Positions 1-7,237 of a DNA stretch of 7,688 nucleotides are shown one piece after another. The first letter of the stretch is position 1, and the number at the start of each line of letters is the position of its first letter. The translations under genes were made by a program, and so were the position numbers. This DNA is from Comamonadaceae bacterium. GTDB lineage: Bacteria > Pseudomonadota > Gammaproteobacteria > Burkholderiales > Burkholderiaceae. The stretch covers positions 1 to 7,688 of the forward strand of contig CANNNB010000110.1 of assembly GCA_947505995.1 (NCBI GenBank). The letters are read 5' to 3'. The notes under the pieces were generated by a model. The model saw only the letters and a list, made by a program, of their open reading frames with translations. It searched no databases and was not told the origin of the DNA.

Positions 1-1223
1 GCGCCAAGCACATCACCCGCGCGAATTTTCTCTTTGCGACCACCCACAATTTGCAAGGTGGCCATGGCGGGCACCAACATGTCTTTGCCTGCAGGCGTCA
101 AAGTGCTCAGCTCTTGCCAACTCGACTCACGCCCTTGCAACACTTCAATCTTGCCCACATAACCCATCTCGTCCATGCTGGCTAAACTCACAGCCAGGCC
201 TTCTGCATCAGCGCGGCCTGTCCGGCCAATGCGGTGAATGTGCACCTCAGAATCGGGCGTCACATCCACGTTAATCACAGCTTCAAGTTGCGCCACATCC
301 AAGCCGCGTGCAGCCACATCGGTGGCCACCAACACAGAGCAACTGCGATTGGCAAATTGAATCAGCACTTGATCGCGTTCACGTTGCTCCAACTCACCAT
401 AAAGCGCCAAGGCGCTGAAGCCTTGCCCTTGTAACACCGCAACCAAATCGCGGCACTGCACTTTGGTGTTGCAAAACGCAAGCGTCGATGTGGGTCTGAA
501 ATGATTGAGCACCATCGACACCGCATGCAAACGCTCAGATTCTTTCACCTGCACAAATATTTGCTTGATCTTGTTGGCGCTGTGTTGTGTTTCCACTTTC
601 ACCGTTTGCGGATCCTTCATGAACTGCTGGGCCAACTTGGCAATGCCCTCAGGATAGGTGGCGGAAAATAGAAGCGTTTGACGTTTCACAGGACACTGTC
701 TGGCCACGGTGGCAATGTCGTCAAAGAAGCCCATGTCGAGCATGCGATCAGCTTCGTCGAGCACCAGCGTTTTAAGACCTTTGAGTTTCAATGAGCCGCG
801 CTCTAAATGGTCCATGATGCGACCCGGCGTACCCACCACCACATGCGCCCCGTGCTCCAAACTCTGCACCTGGCCGCGCAATGCCACACCGCCGCACAAG
901 GTAACCACCTTCACATTGCCCACAGCGCGCGCCAAGCGGCGAATTTCTTGACTCACCTGATCGGCCAACTCACGAGTCGGACACAAAATCATGGCCTGTA
1001 CCGCAAAATCAGCAGGCAGAATTTTTTCAACCAAGGGAATGCCAAACGCAGCCGTTTTGCCACTGCCCGTGCTGGCCTGCGCAATCAAGTCTTTGCCCGC
1101 TAAGGTCAAAGGCAAACTGGCAGCCTGAATGGCCGTCATCTGCAAATAGCCCAACTGCTCTAAATTGCCCAACATTGAAGCCGACAAACTCAGCTTCGCA
1201 AAATCATTTTTATTTTCGTTCAT
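1..1223 (-). CDS. dbpA: ATP-dependent RNA helicase DbpA (3' end cut by window edge)
   Basis: DEAD-box RNA helicase that in E. coli acts in 50S ribosomal subunit assembly through 23S rRNA hairpin 92. 407 complete codons are visible. Motifs in order: Q-motif around residues 8-33 (F8, Q33), Walker A ASTGSGKT 50-57, PTREL 82-86, GG 111-112, TPGR 132-135, DEAD 156-159, SAT 187-189, ATDVAARGLD 300-309, HRIGRTGR 330-337. The last visible residues (MATLQIVGGRKEKIRAGDVL) match the start of the DbpA-specific C-terminal RNA-binding domain, which separates DbpA from other DEAD-box helicases. By comparison with the ~457-aa E. coli protein, about 50-55 residues lie beyond position 1. The ATG at 1223 is chosen because the Q-motif follows directly. 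Only a weak GAAAG precedes it, so translation may depend partly on coupling to dtd 29 bp upstream. Likely last visible gene of the tyrS cluster. Confidence 0.95.
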   Translation of the reverse strand, partial: MNENKNDFAKLSLSASMLGNLEQLGYLQMTAIQAASLPLTLAGKDLIAQASTGSGKTAAFGIPLVEKILPADFAVQAMILCPTRELADQVSQEIRRLARAVGNVKVVTLCGGVALRGQVQSLEHGAHVVVGTPGRIMDHLERGSLKLKGLKTLVLDEADRMLDMGFFDDIATVARQCPVKRQTLLFSATYPEGIAKLAQQFMKDPQTVKVETQHSANKIKQIFVQVKESERLHAVSMVLNHFRPTSTLAFCNTKVQCRDLVAVLQGQGFSALALYGELEQRERDQVLIQFANRSCSVLVATDVAARGLDVAQLEAVINVDVTPDSEVHIHRIGRTGRADAEGLAVSLASMDEMGYVGKIEVLQGRESSWQELSTLTPAGKDMLVPAMATLQIVGGRKEKIRAGDVLG

Positions 1224-1252
1224 GCTTTCATTATGCGTTCGAGAAAAAACAA

Positions 1253-1705
1253 TTAAATCTGCAGTGGAATGGTCACAGGGCCATCGTTGACCAAGTGCAC
1301 TTTCATGTCGGCGGCAAATTGGCCAGTTTGAACGATGGGGTGAACTTCTCGGGCTTGGGTGACGAAGTAGTTGTAGAGACGCTGGCCGTCTGCTGGGGAA
1401 GATGCACGGGTAAAGCTGGGGCGATTGCCGCCGCTGAGATCGGCTGCAAGGGTGAACTGGCTTACCACCAACAAGCCACCCTGCAAACCATTGCCGTCCA
1501 AGTCTTGAAGAGAGCGGTTCATCTTGCCCGCCTCGTCGCTGAAAATTCGCAACTTCAAAATTTTGCTGAGCATCTTGTCTGCATTGGCAGTGGTGTCACC
1601 TTGCTCGGCGCACAACAGCAACAGCAAACCCTTTTGGATTTGTCCAATCACTTGGCCATCCACCACCACTCGCGCCTCTAGCACACGTTGCGCTAAACCG
1701 ATCAC
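1253..1705 (-). CDS. dtd: D-aminoacyl-tRNA deacylase (DTD)
   Basis: Cytoplasmic proofreading enzyme that hydrolyses the ester bond of D-aminoacyl-tRNAs (first known for D-Tyr-tRNA(Tyr)) and also glycine mischarged on tRNA(Ala). It is 150 aa, close to the usual ~145. Family signatures are visible: N-terminal MIGLAQRV, YRIFSD-like LRIFSD 52-57, the SQFTL motif 82-86 followed by AAD, RPSF 95-98, and the C-terminal NDGPVTIPL 140-148, which contains the Gly-cisPro motif that gates L- against D-substrates. The start is GTG at 1705-1703. It overlaps the TGA of the upstream transporter in a 4-base GTGA, with AAGAG as a possible ribosome site inside the transporter's last codons, so translational coupling is likely. 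Being in the tyrS cluster fits its role of removing D-Tyr charged by TyrRS. A small insertion (residues ~69-77) before the SQFTL strand is longer than in E. coli DTD. Confidence 0.95.
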   Translation of the reverse strand: MIGLAQRVLEARVVVDGQVIGQIQKGLLLLLCAEQGDTTANADKMLSKILKLRIFSDEAGKMNRSLQDLDGNGLQGGLLVVSQFTLAADLSGGNRPSFTRASSPADGQRLYNYFVTQAREVHPIVQTGQFAADMKVHLVNDGPVTIPLQI

Positions 1706-2628
1706 AGCAAATCTCTTTCAGAATCAAAATGCGCTTCCACATCCGAAGGCAACAACTGAATACTGGCACGCAAACCCGGCACCGTACTCATCAAGGCCTG
1801 CTCCACACTGGAACGAAGCGCAGCCGCTCGGCCCAAGGTCCATGAGGCAGGCATGTGCATGTGCATATCAACAAACCTTCGTTGCCCTGCTTTGCGCGTG
1901 GTCACATGGTCAAAGCGAATAATTGATACTTCATTACGCTGGTGCGCAAAACCTGCCAATGTTTCTTGAATCTGCGCAATCACTTCAGGCTCTACCGCTT
2001 CATCCATCAAGCCTTGCGACGAACGCCAAATAAGATGAAAACCCTCTTTCAAAATATTCAAGGCCACACCAATGGCCACCACAGCGTCTAGCCACAACCA
2101 GCCTGTAACGCTAACCAAAGCAATGCCAATGACCACGCCTACAGAAGTCCACACATCTGTGACCAAATGCTTGGCATCGGCCTCAAGGGCAATAGAGCGA
2201 TGCGTTTTGGCAGCACCAAACATCACCCAAGCCAACAAGCCATTTAAGGCCGAACTGCATACTGACAAAGCCAAGCCCAAGCCCACTTGCTCGATGGGTT
2301 GCGGGTCAAAAATTCGATGGCTGGCTGCCCAAATAATGGCCAACGCAGCAACGATGATCAAAATACCTTCAAAGCCCGACGAAAAATATTCTGCTTTGTG
2401 ATGGCCATAAGGATGCGCCTCATCGGCCGGCTGCGCCGCCACAGTGACCATGACCAGGCCAAAAATAGCGCTGGCCAAATTGACCAAAGACTCCATCGCA
2501 TCAGACAACAAACCCACCGAATCTGTAATCCACCAGGCCCATGTTTTGAGCGTGATGGTGACGATGGCGACCACCACCGAAGCCCACATCAAAGTGCGCG
2601 GAGACCATGGCGGTAATTTTGAAATCAT
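1702..2628 (-). CDS. Cation diffusion facilitator (CDF) family metal transporter, FieF-like
   Basis: Inner-membrane divalent-cation/proton antiporter of the CDF family, 308 aa. Six hydrophobic segments can be read at roughly 13-33, 37-60, 84-104, 114-138, 159-178 and 180-198, followed by a cytoplasmic C-terminal domain (~212-300). That domain carries [10 protein letters not shown] (H241) and DMHMHM (H256, H258), which resemble the regulatory metal sites of FieF. The loop [11 protein letters not shown] (72-82) and the TM5 motif H154-x3-D158 are family hallmarks. In TM2 the usual D-x3-D of FieF (D45/D49 in E. coli) is replaced by E46-SLV-N50, with an extra Asp at 43, so the transported metal (Zn, Fe, Mn, Co or other) cannot be assigned. 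The start ATG lies 17 bp after the tyrS stop, with only a weak TAAAG ahead of it. It sits inside the tyrS-dtd operon, although no functional link to translation is obvious. Confidence 0.9.
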   Translation of the reverse strand: MISKLPPWSPRTLMWASVVVAIVTITLKTWAWWITDSVGLLSDAMESLVNLASAIFGLVMVTVAAQPADEAHPYGHHKAEYFSSGFEGILIIVAALAIIWAASHRIFDPQPIEQVGLGLALSVCSSALNGLLAWVMFGAAKTHRSIALEADAKHLVTDVWTSVGVVIGIALVSVTGWLWLDAVVAIGVALNILKEGFHLIWRSSQGLMDEAVEPEVIAQIQETLAGFAHQRNEVSIIRFDHVTTRKAGQRRFVDMHMHMPASWTLGRAAALRSSVEQALMSTVPGLRASIQLLPSDVEAHFDSERDLL

Positions 2629-2645
2629 GGCTTTAGGTTAACGCA

Positions 2646-3881
2646 TCAGGCACTCAAATGCACTCGCGCAAACTTGCGCTTGCCGACCTGAACCACGTAG
2701 GTGCCAGCTTCCAACTTCAAGCCTTTGTCGCTCACCACAGAAGAGTCAACTCGCACACCGCCGCCATCGATCAAACGGCCCGCTTCGGTGGTCGAGGGCG
2801 CCAAGCCAGCCATCTTGAGCAAGGCGCCAATGCCCAAAGGCGCGCCACTCAAATTGACTTCTGGAATTTCATCGGGCACGCCGCCTTTGCTGCGATTGAT
2901 AAAGTCTTGCTCGGCCGCCTCAGCCGCTGCTGCGCCATGGAAGCGCGTGGTGATTTCTTTGGCCAAAGCCACCTTGGCTTCTTTCGGGTTCAAGCCTTCA
3001 GCCACCTGCTTCTTTAGAGCCTCAATGTCGGCCATCGACTTGAACGACAGCAGGGTGTACCAGCGCCACATGAGCACATCAGAAATAGACAATACCTTGG
3101 CAAACATGGTGTTGGGCTCTTCACTGATGCCGATGTAATTGTTTTTAGACTTGGACATTTTGTCCACGCCATCCAAACCTTCCAACAAAGGCATGGTCAA
3201 AATACATTGCGGCTCTTGACCATACTCAGCCTGCAAATGACGACCCATGAGCAAGTTAAATTTTTGATCGGTGCCGCCCAACTCGAGGTCAGACTTTAAA
3301 GCCACCGAGTCGTAGCCCTGCATGAGCGGATACAAAAACTCGTGCACGCTAATGGGCGTGCCGGCCTTAAATCGATCGTGAAAATCATTGCGCTCCATCA
3401 TGCGCGCCACGGTGTACTTGGCCGCCAACTGAATCATGCCCATGGCACCCAAAGGCAAACTCCATTCGCTGTTGTAACGAATTTCTGTTTTGCTTGGGTC
3501 TAGCACCAAGCTGGCCTGGCGGTAGTAGGTCTCGGCGTTGGCCTTAATTTGCTCTGTCGTTAAAGGCGGGCGGGTGGAATTGCGGCCTGAAGGATCGCCG
3601 ATGAGGCTGGTGAAGTCGCCAATCAAAAAGATCACCTGATGACCCAAATTCTGCAACTGGCGCATTTTGTTCAGCACCACCGTGTGACCCACATGAATAT
3701 CTGGCGCGGTGGGGTCAAGGCCCAATTTGATGCGCAAAGGCACACCCGTGGCCTCTGATTTGGCCAGTTTCTTAACCCAGTCTTCCTGAGGAATAAGCTC
3801 TTCACAGCCACGCAAAGTGACCGCCAATGCTTCTTTGACACCATCTGTGACTGGATATGAGGTGGAAACGGGTGAATTCAT
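2646..3881 (-). CDS. tyrS: Tyrosyl-tRNA synthetase (KMSKS-type, TyrS type 2)
   Basis: Class Ic aminoacyl-tRNA synthetase that activates L-Tyr with ATP and charges tRNA(Tyr) in the cytoplasm. With the chosen start it is 411 aa. It has the HIGH-type motif HVGH at 63-66, the GDFTSLIGDPSGR stretch, the substrate segment GYDSVALKSDLELGGTDQKF ending near residue 208, and KMSKS at 241-245. The last ~65 residues form an S4-type tRNA-binding domain (LLKMAGLAPSTTEAGRLIDG then GVRVDS...VQVGKRKF). The KMSKS signature marks the TyrZ-like branch common in Betaproteobacteria, as opposed to the KFGKT type of E. coli. The frame stays open to 4016, but the ATG at 3881 is preferred: it has GGA eight bases upstream, gives the expected N-terminus, and lies downstream of a good promoter (3943-3971) that a longer protein would overrun. 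First gene of the minus-strand cluster; divergent from the M23 peptidase. Confidence 0.96.
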   Translation of the reverse strand: MNSPVSTSYPVTDGVKEALAVTLRGCEELIPQEDWVKKLAKSEATGVPLRIKLGLDPTAPDIHVGHTVVLNKMRQLQNLGHQVIFLIGDFTSLIGDPSGRNSTRPPLTTEQIKANAETYYRQASLVLDPSKTEIRYNSEWSLPLGAMGMIQLAAKYTVARMMERNDFHDRFKAGTPISVHEFLYPLMQGYDSVALKSDLELGGTDQKFNLLMGRHLQAEYGQEPQCILTMPLLEGLDGVDKMSKSKNNYIGISEEPNTMFAKVLSISDVLMWRWYTLLSFKSMADIEALKKQVAEGLNPKEAKVALAKEITTRFHGAAAAEAAEQDFINRSKGGVPDEIPEVNLSGAPLGIGALLKMAGLAPSTTEAGRLIDGGGVRVDSSVVSDKGLKLEAGTYVVQVGKRKFARVHLSA

Positions 3882-3942
3882 AAGGGTTTTCCAGTATGCG
3901 TCTATCGCCACAGGCGTTAGAATGTGCAGGATTGATTGCCCT

Positions 3943-3971
3943 ATTTTAAGGGCTGACCTTGCTATTGTTAA
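3943..3971 (-). promoter_or_regulatory. Sigma70-like promoter of the tyrS operon
   Basis: On the minus strand, -35 TTAACA (3971-3966) and -10 TAAAAT (3948-3943) are separated by exactly 17 bp. Each hexamer is one base away from consensus. The expected start point is near 3936, giving a leader of about 55 nt before the tyrS ATG. The -10 is flanked by perfect 5-bp inverted arms (GCCCT / AGGGC, 3938-3953), which could be an operator or chance. No T-box or other tyrosine-sensing leader is evident in the short leader. Confidence 0.7.
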
Positions 3972-3999
3972 ATGCTTGGTCAAAGCTATTTCAGTTTTG

Positions 4000-4016
4000 A
4001 TGCACAGCATGTGCAT
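4000..4016. promoter_or_regulatory. Perfect 17-bp dyad in the tyrS/M23 divergent spacer
   Basis: Arms ATGCACA and TGTGCAT are perfectly complementary around a central GCA. The dyad ends 20 bp before the M23 peptidase ATG and begins 28 bp upstream of the tyrS -35. Its form fits the operator of a dimeric regulator, or a small hairpin in the M23 leader. No regulator can be named from the sequence. No convincing forward promoter was found for the M23 gene in the 155-bp spacer. Confidence 0.4.
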
Positions 4017-4036
4017 TGCAACTTTTTTTGGACCGA

Positions 4037-5434
4037 ATGAATTTCTTTAACCAGTTTTTGACAATCGCCAAACCCTACAGCCTTGAGCTGTTGGCATTGG
4101 CCAAAGTCCACAGCGAAACGCTGAGGGCATTTGTCGCGCGTCATCCCAAACACGTCACAGGCGTGTTGGCTGCCGTCATGCTGGGCGGCGGTGGCGGCGC
4201 ATTTGCCGTTGCCAACCTTGGACCCGATGCTTCTAATTTGCCAGTAAGCACTTTGGTCGAAACCCTTGAAACACCCAATCTAGATCTGCAAGTTGCCGCT
4301 TTAGAACAAAAAACACTCAGGCTTTACCGCAACGACATGACACGTGGCACCGACACCGCTGAAAGTCTGTTGCGACGTTTGGGATTGGTCGATTCAGTAG
4401 CTGCCGCCTACATCCGCCAAACACCCGAAGTACGCCAAGCTTTGCTCAACCGCTCTGGTCGCAATGTTTCGGTCGAAGCCAACGAGCAACAACAACTGCT
4501 GACACTCACCACGCGCTGGCTCAAAAACGACAACGACAGCCAATTCCAGCGCATGGTCATCACGCGCAATGACAAGAACAAATTCACCGTTCGCACCGAT
4601 TCCGCGCCCTTGACTGCTACCGTTCGCATGACCGGTGGTACCGTGGCTTCCTCTCTTTACGCTGCTTCCGACGAAGCCCGCTTGCCCGACACCGTCACCC
4701 GCCAATTGGCCGATGTGTTCTCTGGTCAAATTGACTTCCACCGCGCACTGCGCAAAGGTGCTGTTTTCTCAGTGGTCTACGAAACCCTAGAAGCAGAGGG
4801 AGAACCTCTGCGCGCTGGCCGTTTGCTCAGTGCAGAAATTACCAACGACAAGAAAACCTACGACGCTGTCTGGTTCCAAGAACCCGGCCAAAAAGGTGCT
4901 TACTACACCATGAAGGGCGACAGCCTGCGCCGTGCTTTCTTGGCCTCACCCATGCCCTATTCACGTCGCACCAGCGGCTTTGGTATGCGCGAGCATCCCA
5001 TTTTTCACACACAACGCGCGCACATGGGCGTTGACTACGCTGCCCCTACAGGCGCCCCCGTCATTTCCGTGGCCGATGGTGTGGTGGTTGAAAGTGGTTT
5101 TTCCGGTGGCTTTGGCAACATGGTCGTCGTGCAACACAACGCCCGCCAAAGCACTGTTTATGCACACCTTAGCCGCATCGCAGTGCGCAAAGGGCAAACT
5201 GTGAAGCAAGGCGACTCTTTGGGCGCCGTGGGTTCAACAGGTTGGGCCACAGGGCCTCACCTTCACTTTGAATTTCGCATCAACGGCCGTCACGTCGATC
5301 CGCTGACCTTGGCGCAGCAAGGCTCATCCGAGCCTATTTCGGCGGCAGTGCGCCCACAGTTCAACAAACGTGCTGAATATGCTCGTTCACAGTTAATGGC
5401 TGCGGCGCAAATGCGCCAAGGCAACGTTCAATAA
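4037..5434 (+). CDS. Membrane-anchored M23 (LytM-type) peptidoglycan metallopeptidase
   Basis: Zinc-dependent endopeptidase expected to cut peptide cross-links of peptidoglycan in the periplasm; 465 aa from the ATG at 4037. A short cytoplasmic part with basic residues (ARHPKH) precedes one membrane segment at about residues 37-59 (GVLAAVMLGGGGGAFAVANL). This suggests an uncleaved anchor. A middle region (~75-300) resembles the LysM-like/OapA-type regulatory part of MepM (YebA) proteins. The catalytic M23 domain (~310-425) has the zinc ligands H329-x3-D333 (HMGVD), the YAHLS motif (H377) and HLH at 408-410; all key residues are present, so it should be active and not a degenerate EnvC/NlpD-like activator. 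An in-frame TTG at 4016 would add seven residues, but the ATG has GGA four bases upstream. anmK follows within 25 bp, giving a peptidoglycan-turnover pair. The exact cleavage specificity (for example D,D-endopeptidase) is inferred from the family only. Confidence 0.92.
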   Translation: MNFFNQFLTIAKPYSLELLALAKVHSETLRAFVARHPKHVTGVLAAVMLGGGGGAFAVANLGPDASNLPVSTLVETLETPNLDLQVAALEQKTLRLYRNDMTRGTDTAESLLRRLGLVDSVAAAYIRQTPEVRQALLNRSGRNVSVEANEQQQLLTLTTRWLKNDNDSQFQRMVITRNDKNKFTVRTDSAPLTATVRMTGGTVASSLYAASDEARLPDTVTRQLADVFSGQIDFHRALRKGAVFSVVYETLEAEGEPLRAGRLLSAEITNDKKTYDAVWFQEPGQKGAYYTMKGDSLRRAFLASPMPYSRRTSGFGMREHPIFHTQRAHMGVDYAAPTGAPVISVADGVVVESGFSGGFGNMVVVQHNARQSTVYAHLSRIAVRKGQTVKQGDSLGAVGSTGWATGPHLHFEFRINGRHVDPLTLAQQGSSEPISAAVRPQFNKRAEYARSQLMAAAQMRQGNVQ

Positions 5435-5458
5435 TTTTCACCTTTGGCAGGGGCCAGG

Positions 5459-6757
5459 TTGACCTCCTCCTCGCCCCCTCTTTCTCCAGCCTCCCCACCG
5501 ATTGCAAGGGCGGCCCAAGAACACTTGCAATACTTCATTGGTTTGATGTCTGGCACTTCGCTTGATGGTGTCGATGGGGTATTGCTCGAATGGCGAGAGG
5601 GTTCCCCAAGTGGCGCTTCGGTTGAACATGACATGTCTCCTTCTTTGTTATCGGGCACGCGCCAACTGAAAGTTCTGCAACATGTCTTTCAAGCATTTGA
5701 CGCCGACTTTCGCGAAGAACTTTTAAAATTAAATACACCCGGCAACAATGAGTTGCATCGTGCGGCACTGGCTGGCAATCGCTTAGCAAGGCACTATGCG
5801 CAAGTGGTTCATGCGTTGCTAAATGCAACTGGCCTGCAAGCCAAAGACATTCAAGCCATTGGCGCACACGGCCAAACTGTGAGGCACCGTCCACTTGAAT
5901 TTGACGCAGACCCCAGCACCGGACAAGGGGCGGTAGGTTACACATTGCAACTCAACAACCCAGCATTGCTTGCCGAACTAACAAGCATCGATGTGGTGGC
6001 TGAATTTAGAACCCGCGACTTGGCTGCAGGCGGACAAGGCGCGCCCTTGGTGCCGGCCTTTCATGCAGAAATTTTTGGCGCCAGCACACACACTGTGGCG
6101 GTGGTCAACATTGGCGGCATCTCTAACATCAGTATTTTGCGAAGCGCATCAAAGCAAAGCACAATTGACACTGCCAAGATTCACAGTCCCCTCATTTCTG
6201 GTTTTGACTGCGGCCCCGGCAATGCACTCATGGACCATTGGGTTCATTTGCACCAAGGCACAAACTACGATGCCAATGGCGAGTGGGCTGCGCAAGGCAA
6301 GGTCATACCGGCACTCTTGCAAAGCTTGCTGTCAGAGCCCTTCTTGCATCAAGCACCACCCAAAAGTACAGGCCGCGATTTGTTCAACCCCGCTTGGTTA
6401 CACGAGCACTTGCGCCATGTGCAAGGCAATTTGGCAGCGGTGGATGTACAAGCCACGCTCTGCGAGTTCACTGCACTGGCTATTGCAAAAGATTTAAAAC
6501 TTCATGCTGCACAAGCCAAGCAACTGTGGGTGTGCGGTGGCGGGGCACTCAATGGTCATCTCATGAGTCGCTTACAAGCCCATGCATCTGGCATACAAGT
6601 GGCATCTACAGAACTGCATGGCTTGCCGCCCTTGCAAGTAGAAGCCGCAGCCTTTGCATGGCTGGCTGCCAAAACCATGAAACGAGAAACAGGTAGCCTA
6701 GAAAGCGTAACGGGCGCTAGAGGCGCCCGTGTGCTGGGGGCTATCTATCCCAGATAG
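5459..6757 (+). CDS. anmK: Anhydro-N-acetylmuramic acid kinase
   Basis: Cytoplasmic sugar kinase that opens the 1,6-anhydro ring of anhMurNAc and phosphorylates it to MurNAc-6-P, feeding cell-wall recycling. With this start it is 432 aa, longer than the ~370 aa of E. coli AnmK. Motifs: GLMSGTSLDG 28-37 (phosphate loop), GAHGQTV 135-141, the catalytic region FRTRDLAAGGQGAPLVPAFH 183-202 (probable catalytic Asp at 187), NIGGISN 217-223, FDCGPGN 249-255, STGRDLFN 303-310 and CGGGALN 359-365. Extra length comes from a Pro/Ser-rich N-terminus and loops near 45-70 and 226-245. No ATG precedes the GLMSG motif. TTG at 5459 is chosen because AGGGG stands five bases before it; TTG at 5444 lacks a ribosome site and TTG at 5525 would give the shortest protein. 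It sits directly behind the M23 peptidase, so co-transcription is likely. The stop codon is inside a hairpin arm. Confidence 0.93.
   Translation: MTSSSPPLSPASPPIARAAQEHLQYFIGLMSGTSLDGVDGVLLEWREGSPSGASVEHDMSPSLLSGTRQLKVLQHVFQAFDADFREELLKLNTPGNNELHRAALAGNRLARHYAQVVHALLNATGLQAKDIQAIGAHGQTVRHRPLEFDADPSTGQGAVGYTLQLNNPALLAELTSIDVVAEFRTRDLAAGGQGAPLVPAFHAEIFGASTHTVAVVNIGGISNISILRSASKQSTIDTAKIHSPLISGFDCGPGNALMDHWVHLHQGTNYDANGEWAAQGKVIPALLQSLLSEPFLHQAPPKSTGRDLFNPAWLHEHLRHVQGNLAAVDVQATLCEFTALAIAKDLKLHAAQAKQLWVCGGGALNGHLMSRLQAHASGIQVASTELHGLPPLQVEAAAFAWLAAKTMKRETGSLESVTGARGARVLGAIYPR
6710..6730 (+). other. Perfect 8-bp hairpin inside the 3' end of anmK
   Basis: ACGGGCGC (6710-6717) and GCGCCCGT (6723-6730) pair perfectly around a 5-nt loop TAGAG. 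It lies in codons for the last dozen residues of anmK (TGARGAR region) and is not followed by a U-tract. It may slow exonucleases or ribosomes, or pair with the second hairpin to form a compound 3' end. Confidence 0.5.
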
Positions 6758-6760
6758 CCC
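6738..6760 (+). terminator. Stop-codon hairpin at the anmK/erpA convergence, possible terminator
   Basis: GGGCTATCT (6738-6746) and AGATAGCCC (6752-6760) form a perfect 9-bp stem with a 5-nt loop ATCCC. The anmK TAG (6755-6757) is in the descending arm. The downstream tract TGTTTC is weak in T on the plus strand, and the minus-strand side has none, so a strong intrinsic terminator is not certain. Position between two convergent genes 21 bp apart supports a role in ending one or both transcripts. Confidence 0.5.
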
Positions 6761-6778
6761 TGTTTCAATCTGAATTGA

Positions 6779-7144
6779 TCAGGTTGAAAAAGATGAACCG
6801 CAGCCACAAGTGCTGGTGGCATTGGGGTTCTTGATCACAAACTGCGCACCTTGCAGGTCTTCTTTGTAGTCAATTTCTGCGCCCAGCAGGTATTGATAGC
6901 TCATGGCATCGATGAGCAATGACACGCCATGTTTTGTCATGGTGGTGTCGTCTTCGTTGACGATTTCATCGAAGGTAAAACCGTATTGGAATCCGGAGCA
7001 ACCACCGCCTTGGACAAACACGCGCAGCTTCAGATCTGGATTGCCTTCTTCGGCTATGAGGTCTGCCACTTTGGCGGCAGCACTGTCTGTGAAGACAATG
7101 GCTTCGGGCATTTCTGTAGGAATTGTTTCGGCTAAGGCGCTCAT
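6779..7144 (-). CDS. erpA: Iron-sulfur cluster insertion protein ErpA (A-type carrier)
   Basis: A-type Fe-S carrier (HesB/IscA/SufA family) that delivers clusters to apoproteins such as IspG/IspH and respiratory enzymes in the cytoplasm. It is 121 aa. The three conserved cluster-binding cysteines are present: C49 in [11 protein letters not shown] (46-56), and C113 and C115 in [10 protein letters not shown] (111-120). The sequence around them ([36 protein letters not shown]) is typical ErpA. The frame stays open upstream to 7192, but the ATG at 7144 has a good GGAG seven bases ahead and gives the normal MSALAE-like N-terminus. Convergent with anmK (21-bp gap). Upstream lies the hairpin-rich spacer to rpsI, whose terminator should largely separate the two genes, so erpA probably has its own promoter. 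ErpA is favoured over IscA or SufA on sequence and on the absence of isc/suf neighbours. Confidence 0.94.
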   Translation of the reverse strand: MSALAETIPTEMPEAIVFTDSAAAKVADLIAEEGNPDLKLRVFVQGGGCSGFQYGFTFDEIVNEDDTTMTKHGVSLLIDAMSYQYLLGAEIDYKEDLQGAQFVIKNPNATSTCGCGSSFST

Positions 7145-7170
7145 GGGTTTTCTCCGGGAACTAGGTGAGT

Positions 7171-7189
7171 AGTATAGTGGATTGGTCAA
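7171..7189 (-). promoter_or_regulatory. Possible erpA promoter elements (weak)
   Basis: On the minus strand TATACT (7176-7171) is a good -10, 26 bp before the erpA ATG. TTGACC (7189-7184) is a good -35-like hexamer but only seven bases separate the two, so they cannot form one standard promoter. An activator-dependent promoter or a regulator site covering TTGACC is possible. IscR control of erpA is known in E. coli, but no convincing IscR site was recognised. Confidence 0.25.
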
Positions 7190-7237
7190 CAATTAATCTG
7201 TAATAACTGCCTTGGTAGAAGGGGTTTCCTCCGGTCC

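Noticed and set aside
1175..1681. 168-codon open frame on the plus strand opposite dtd
   Set aside because: It lies antisense to clear DTD coding sequence, has no recognisable motif, and its composition mirrors the dtd codons. Other long frames opposite or inside tyrS, the transporter, anmK and the M23 gene were set aside for the same reason.
3882..3936. T-box or tyrosine-responsive riboswitch leader for tyrS
   Set aside because: The leader of about 55 nt is too short and shows no T-box sequence; such leaders are also rare in Betaproteobacteria.
3882..4016. 45-residue N-terminal extension of TyrRS from ATG at 4016
   Set aside because: It would run through the tyrS promoter at 3943-3971, shows no family resemblance, and the ATG at 3881 has a ribosome site and gives the normal N-terminus.
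7145..7192. 16-residue extension of ErpA from 7192
   Set aside because: ATG at 7144 has a strong GGAG at proper spacing and yields the usual ErpA start.
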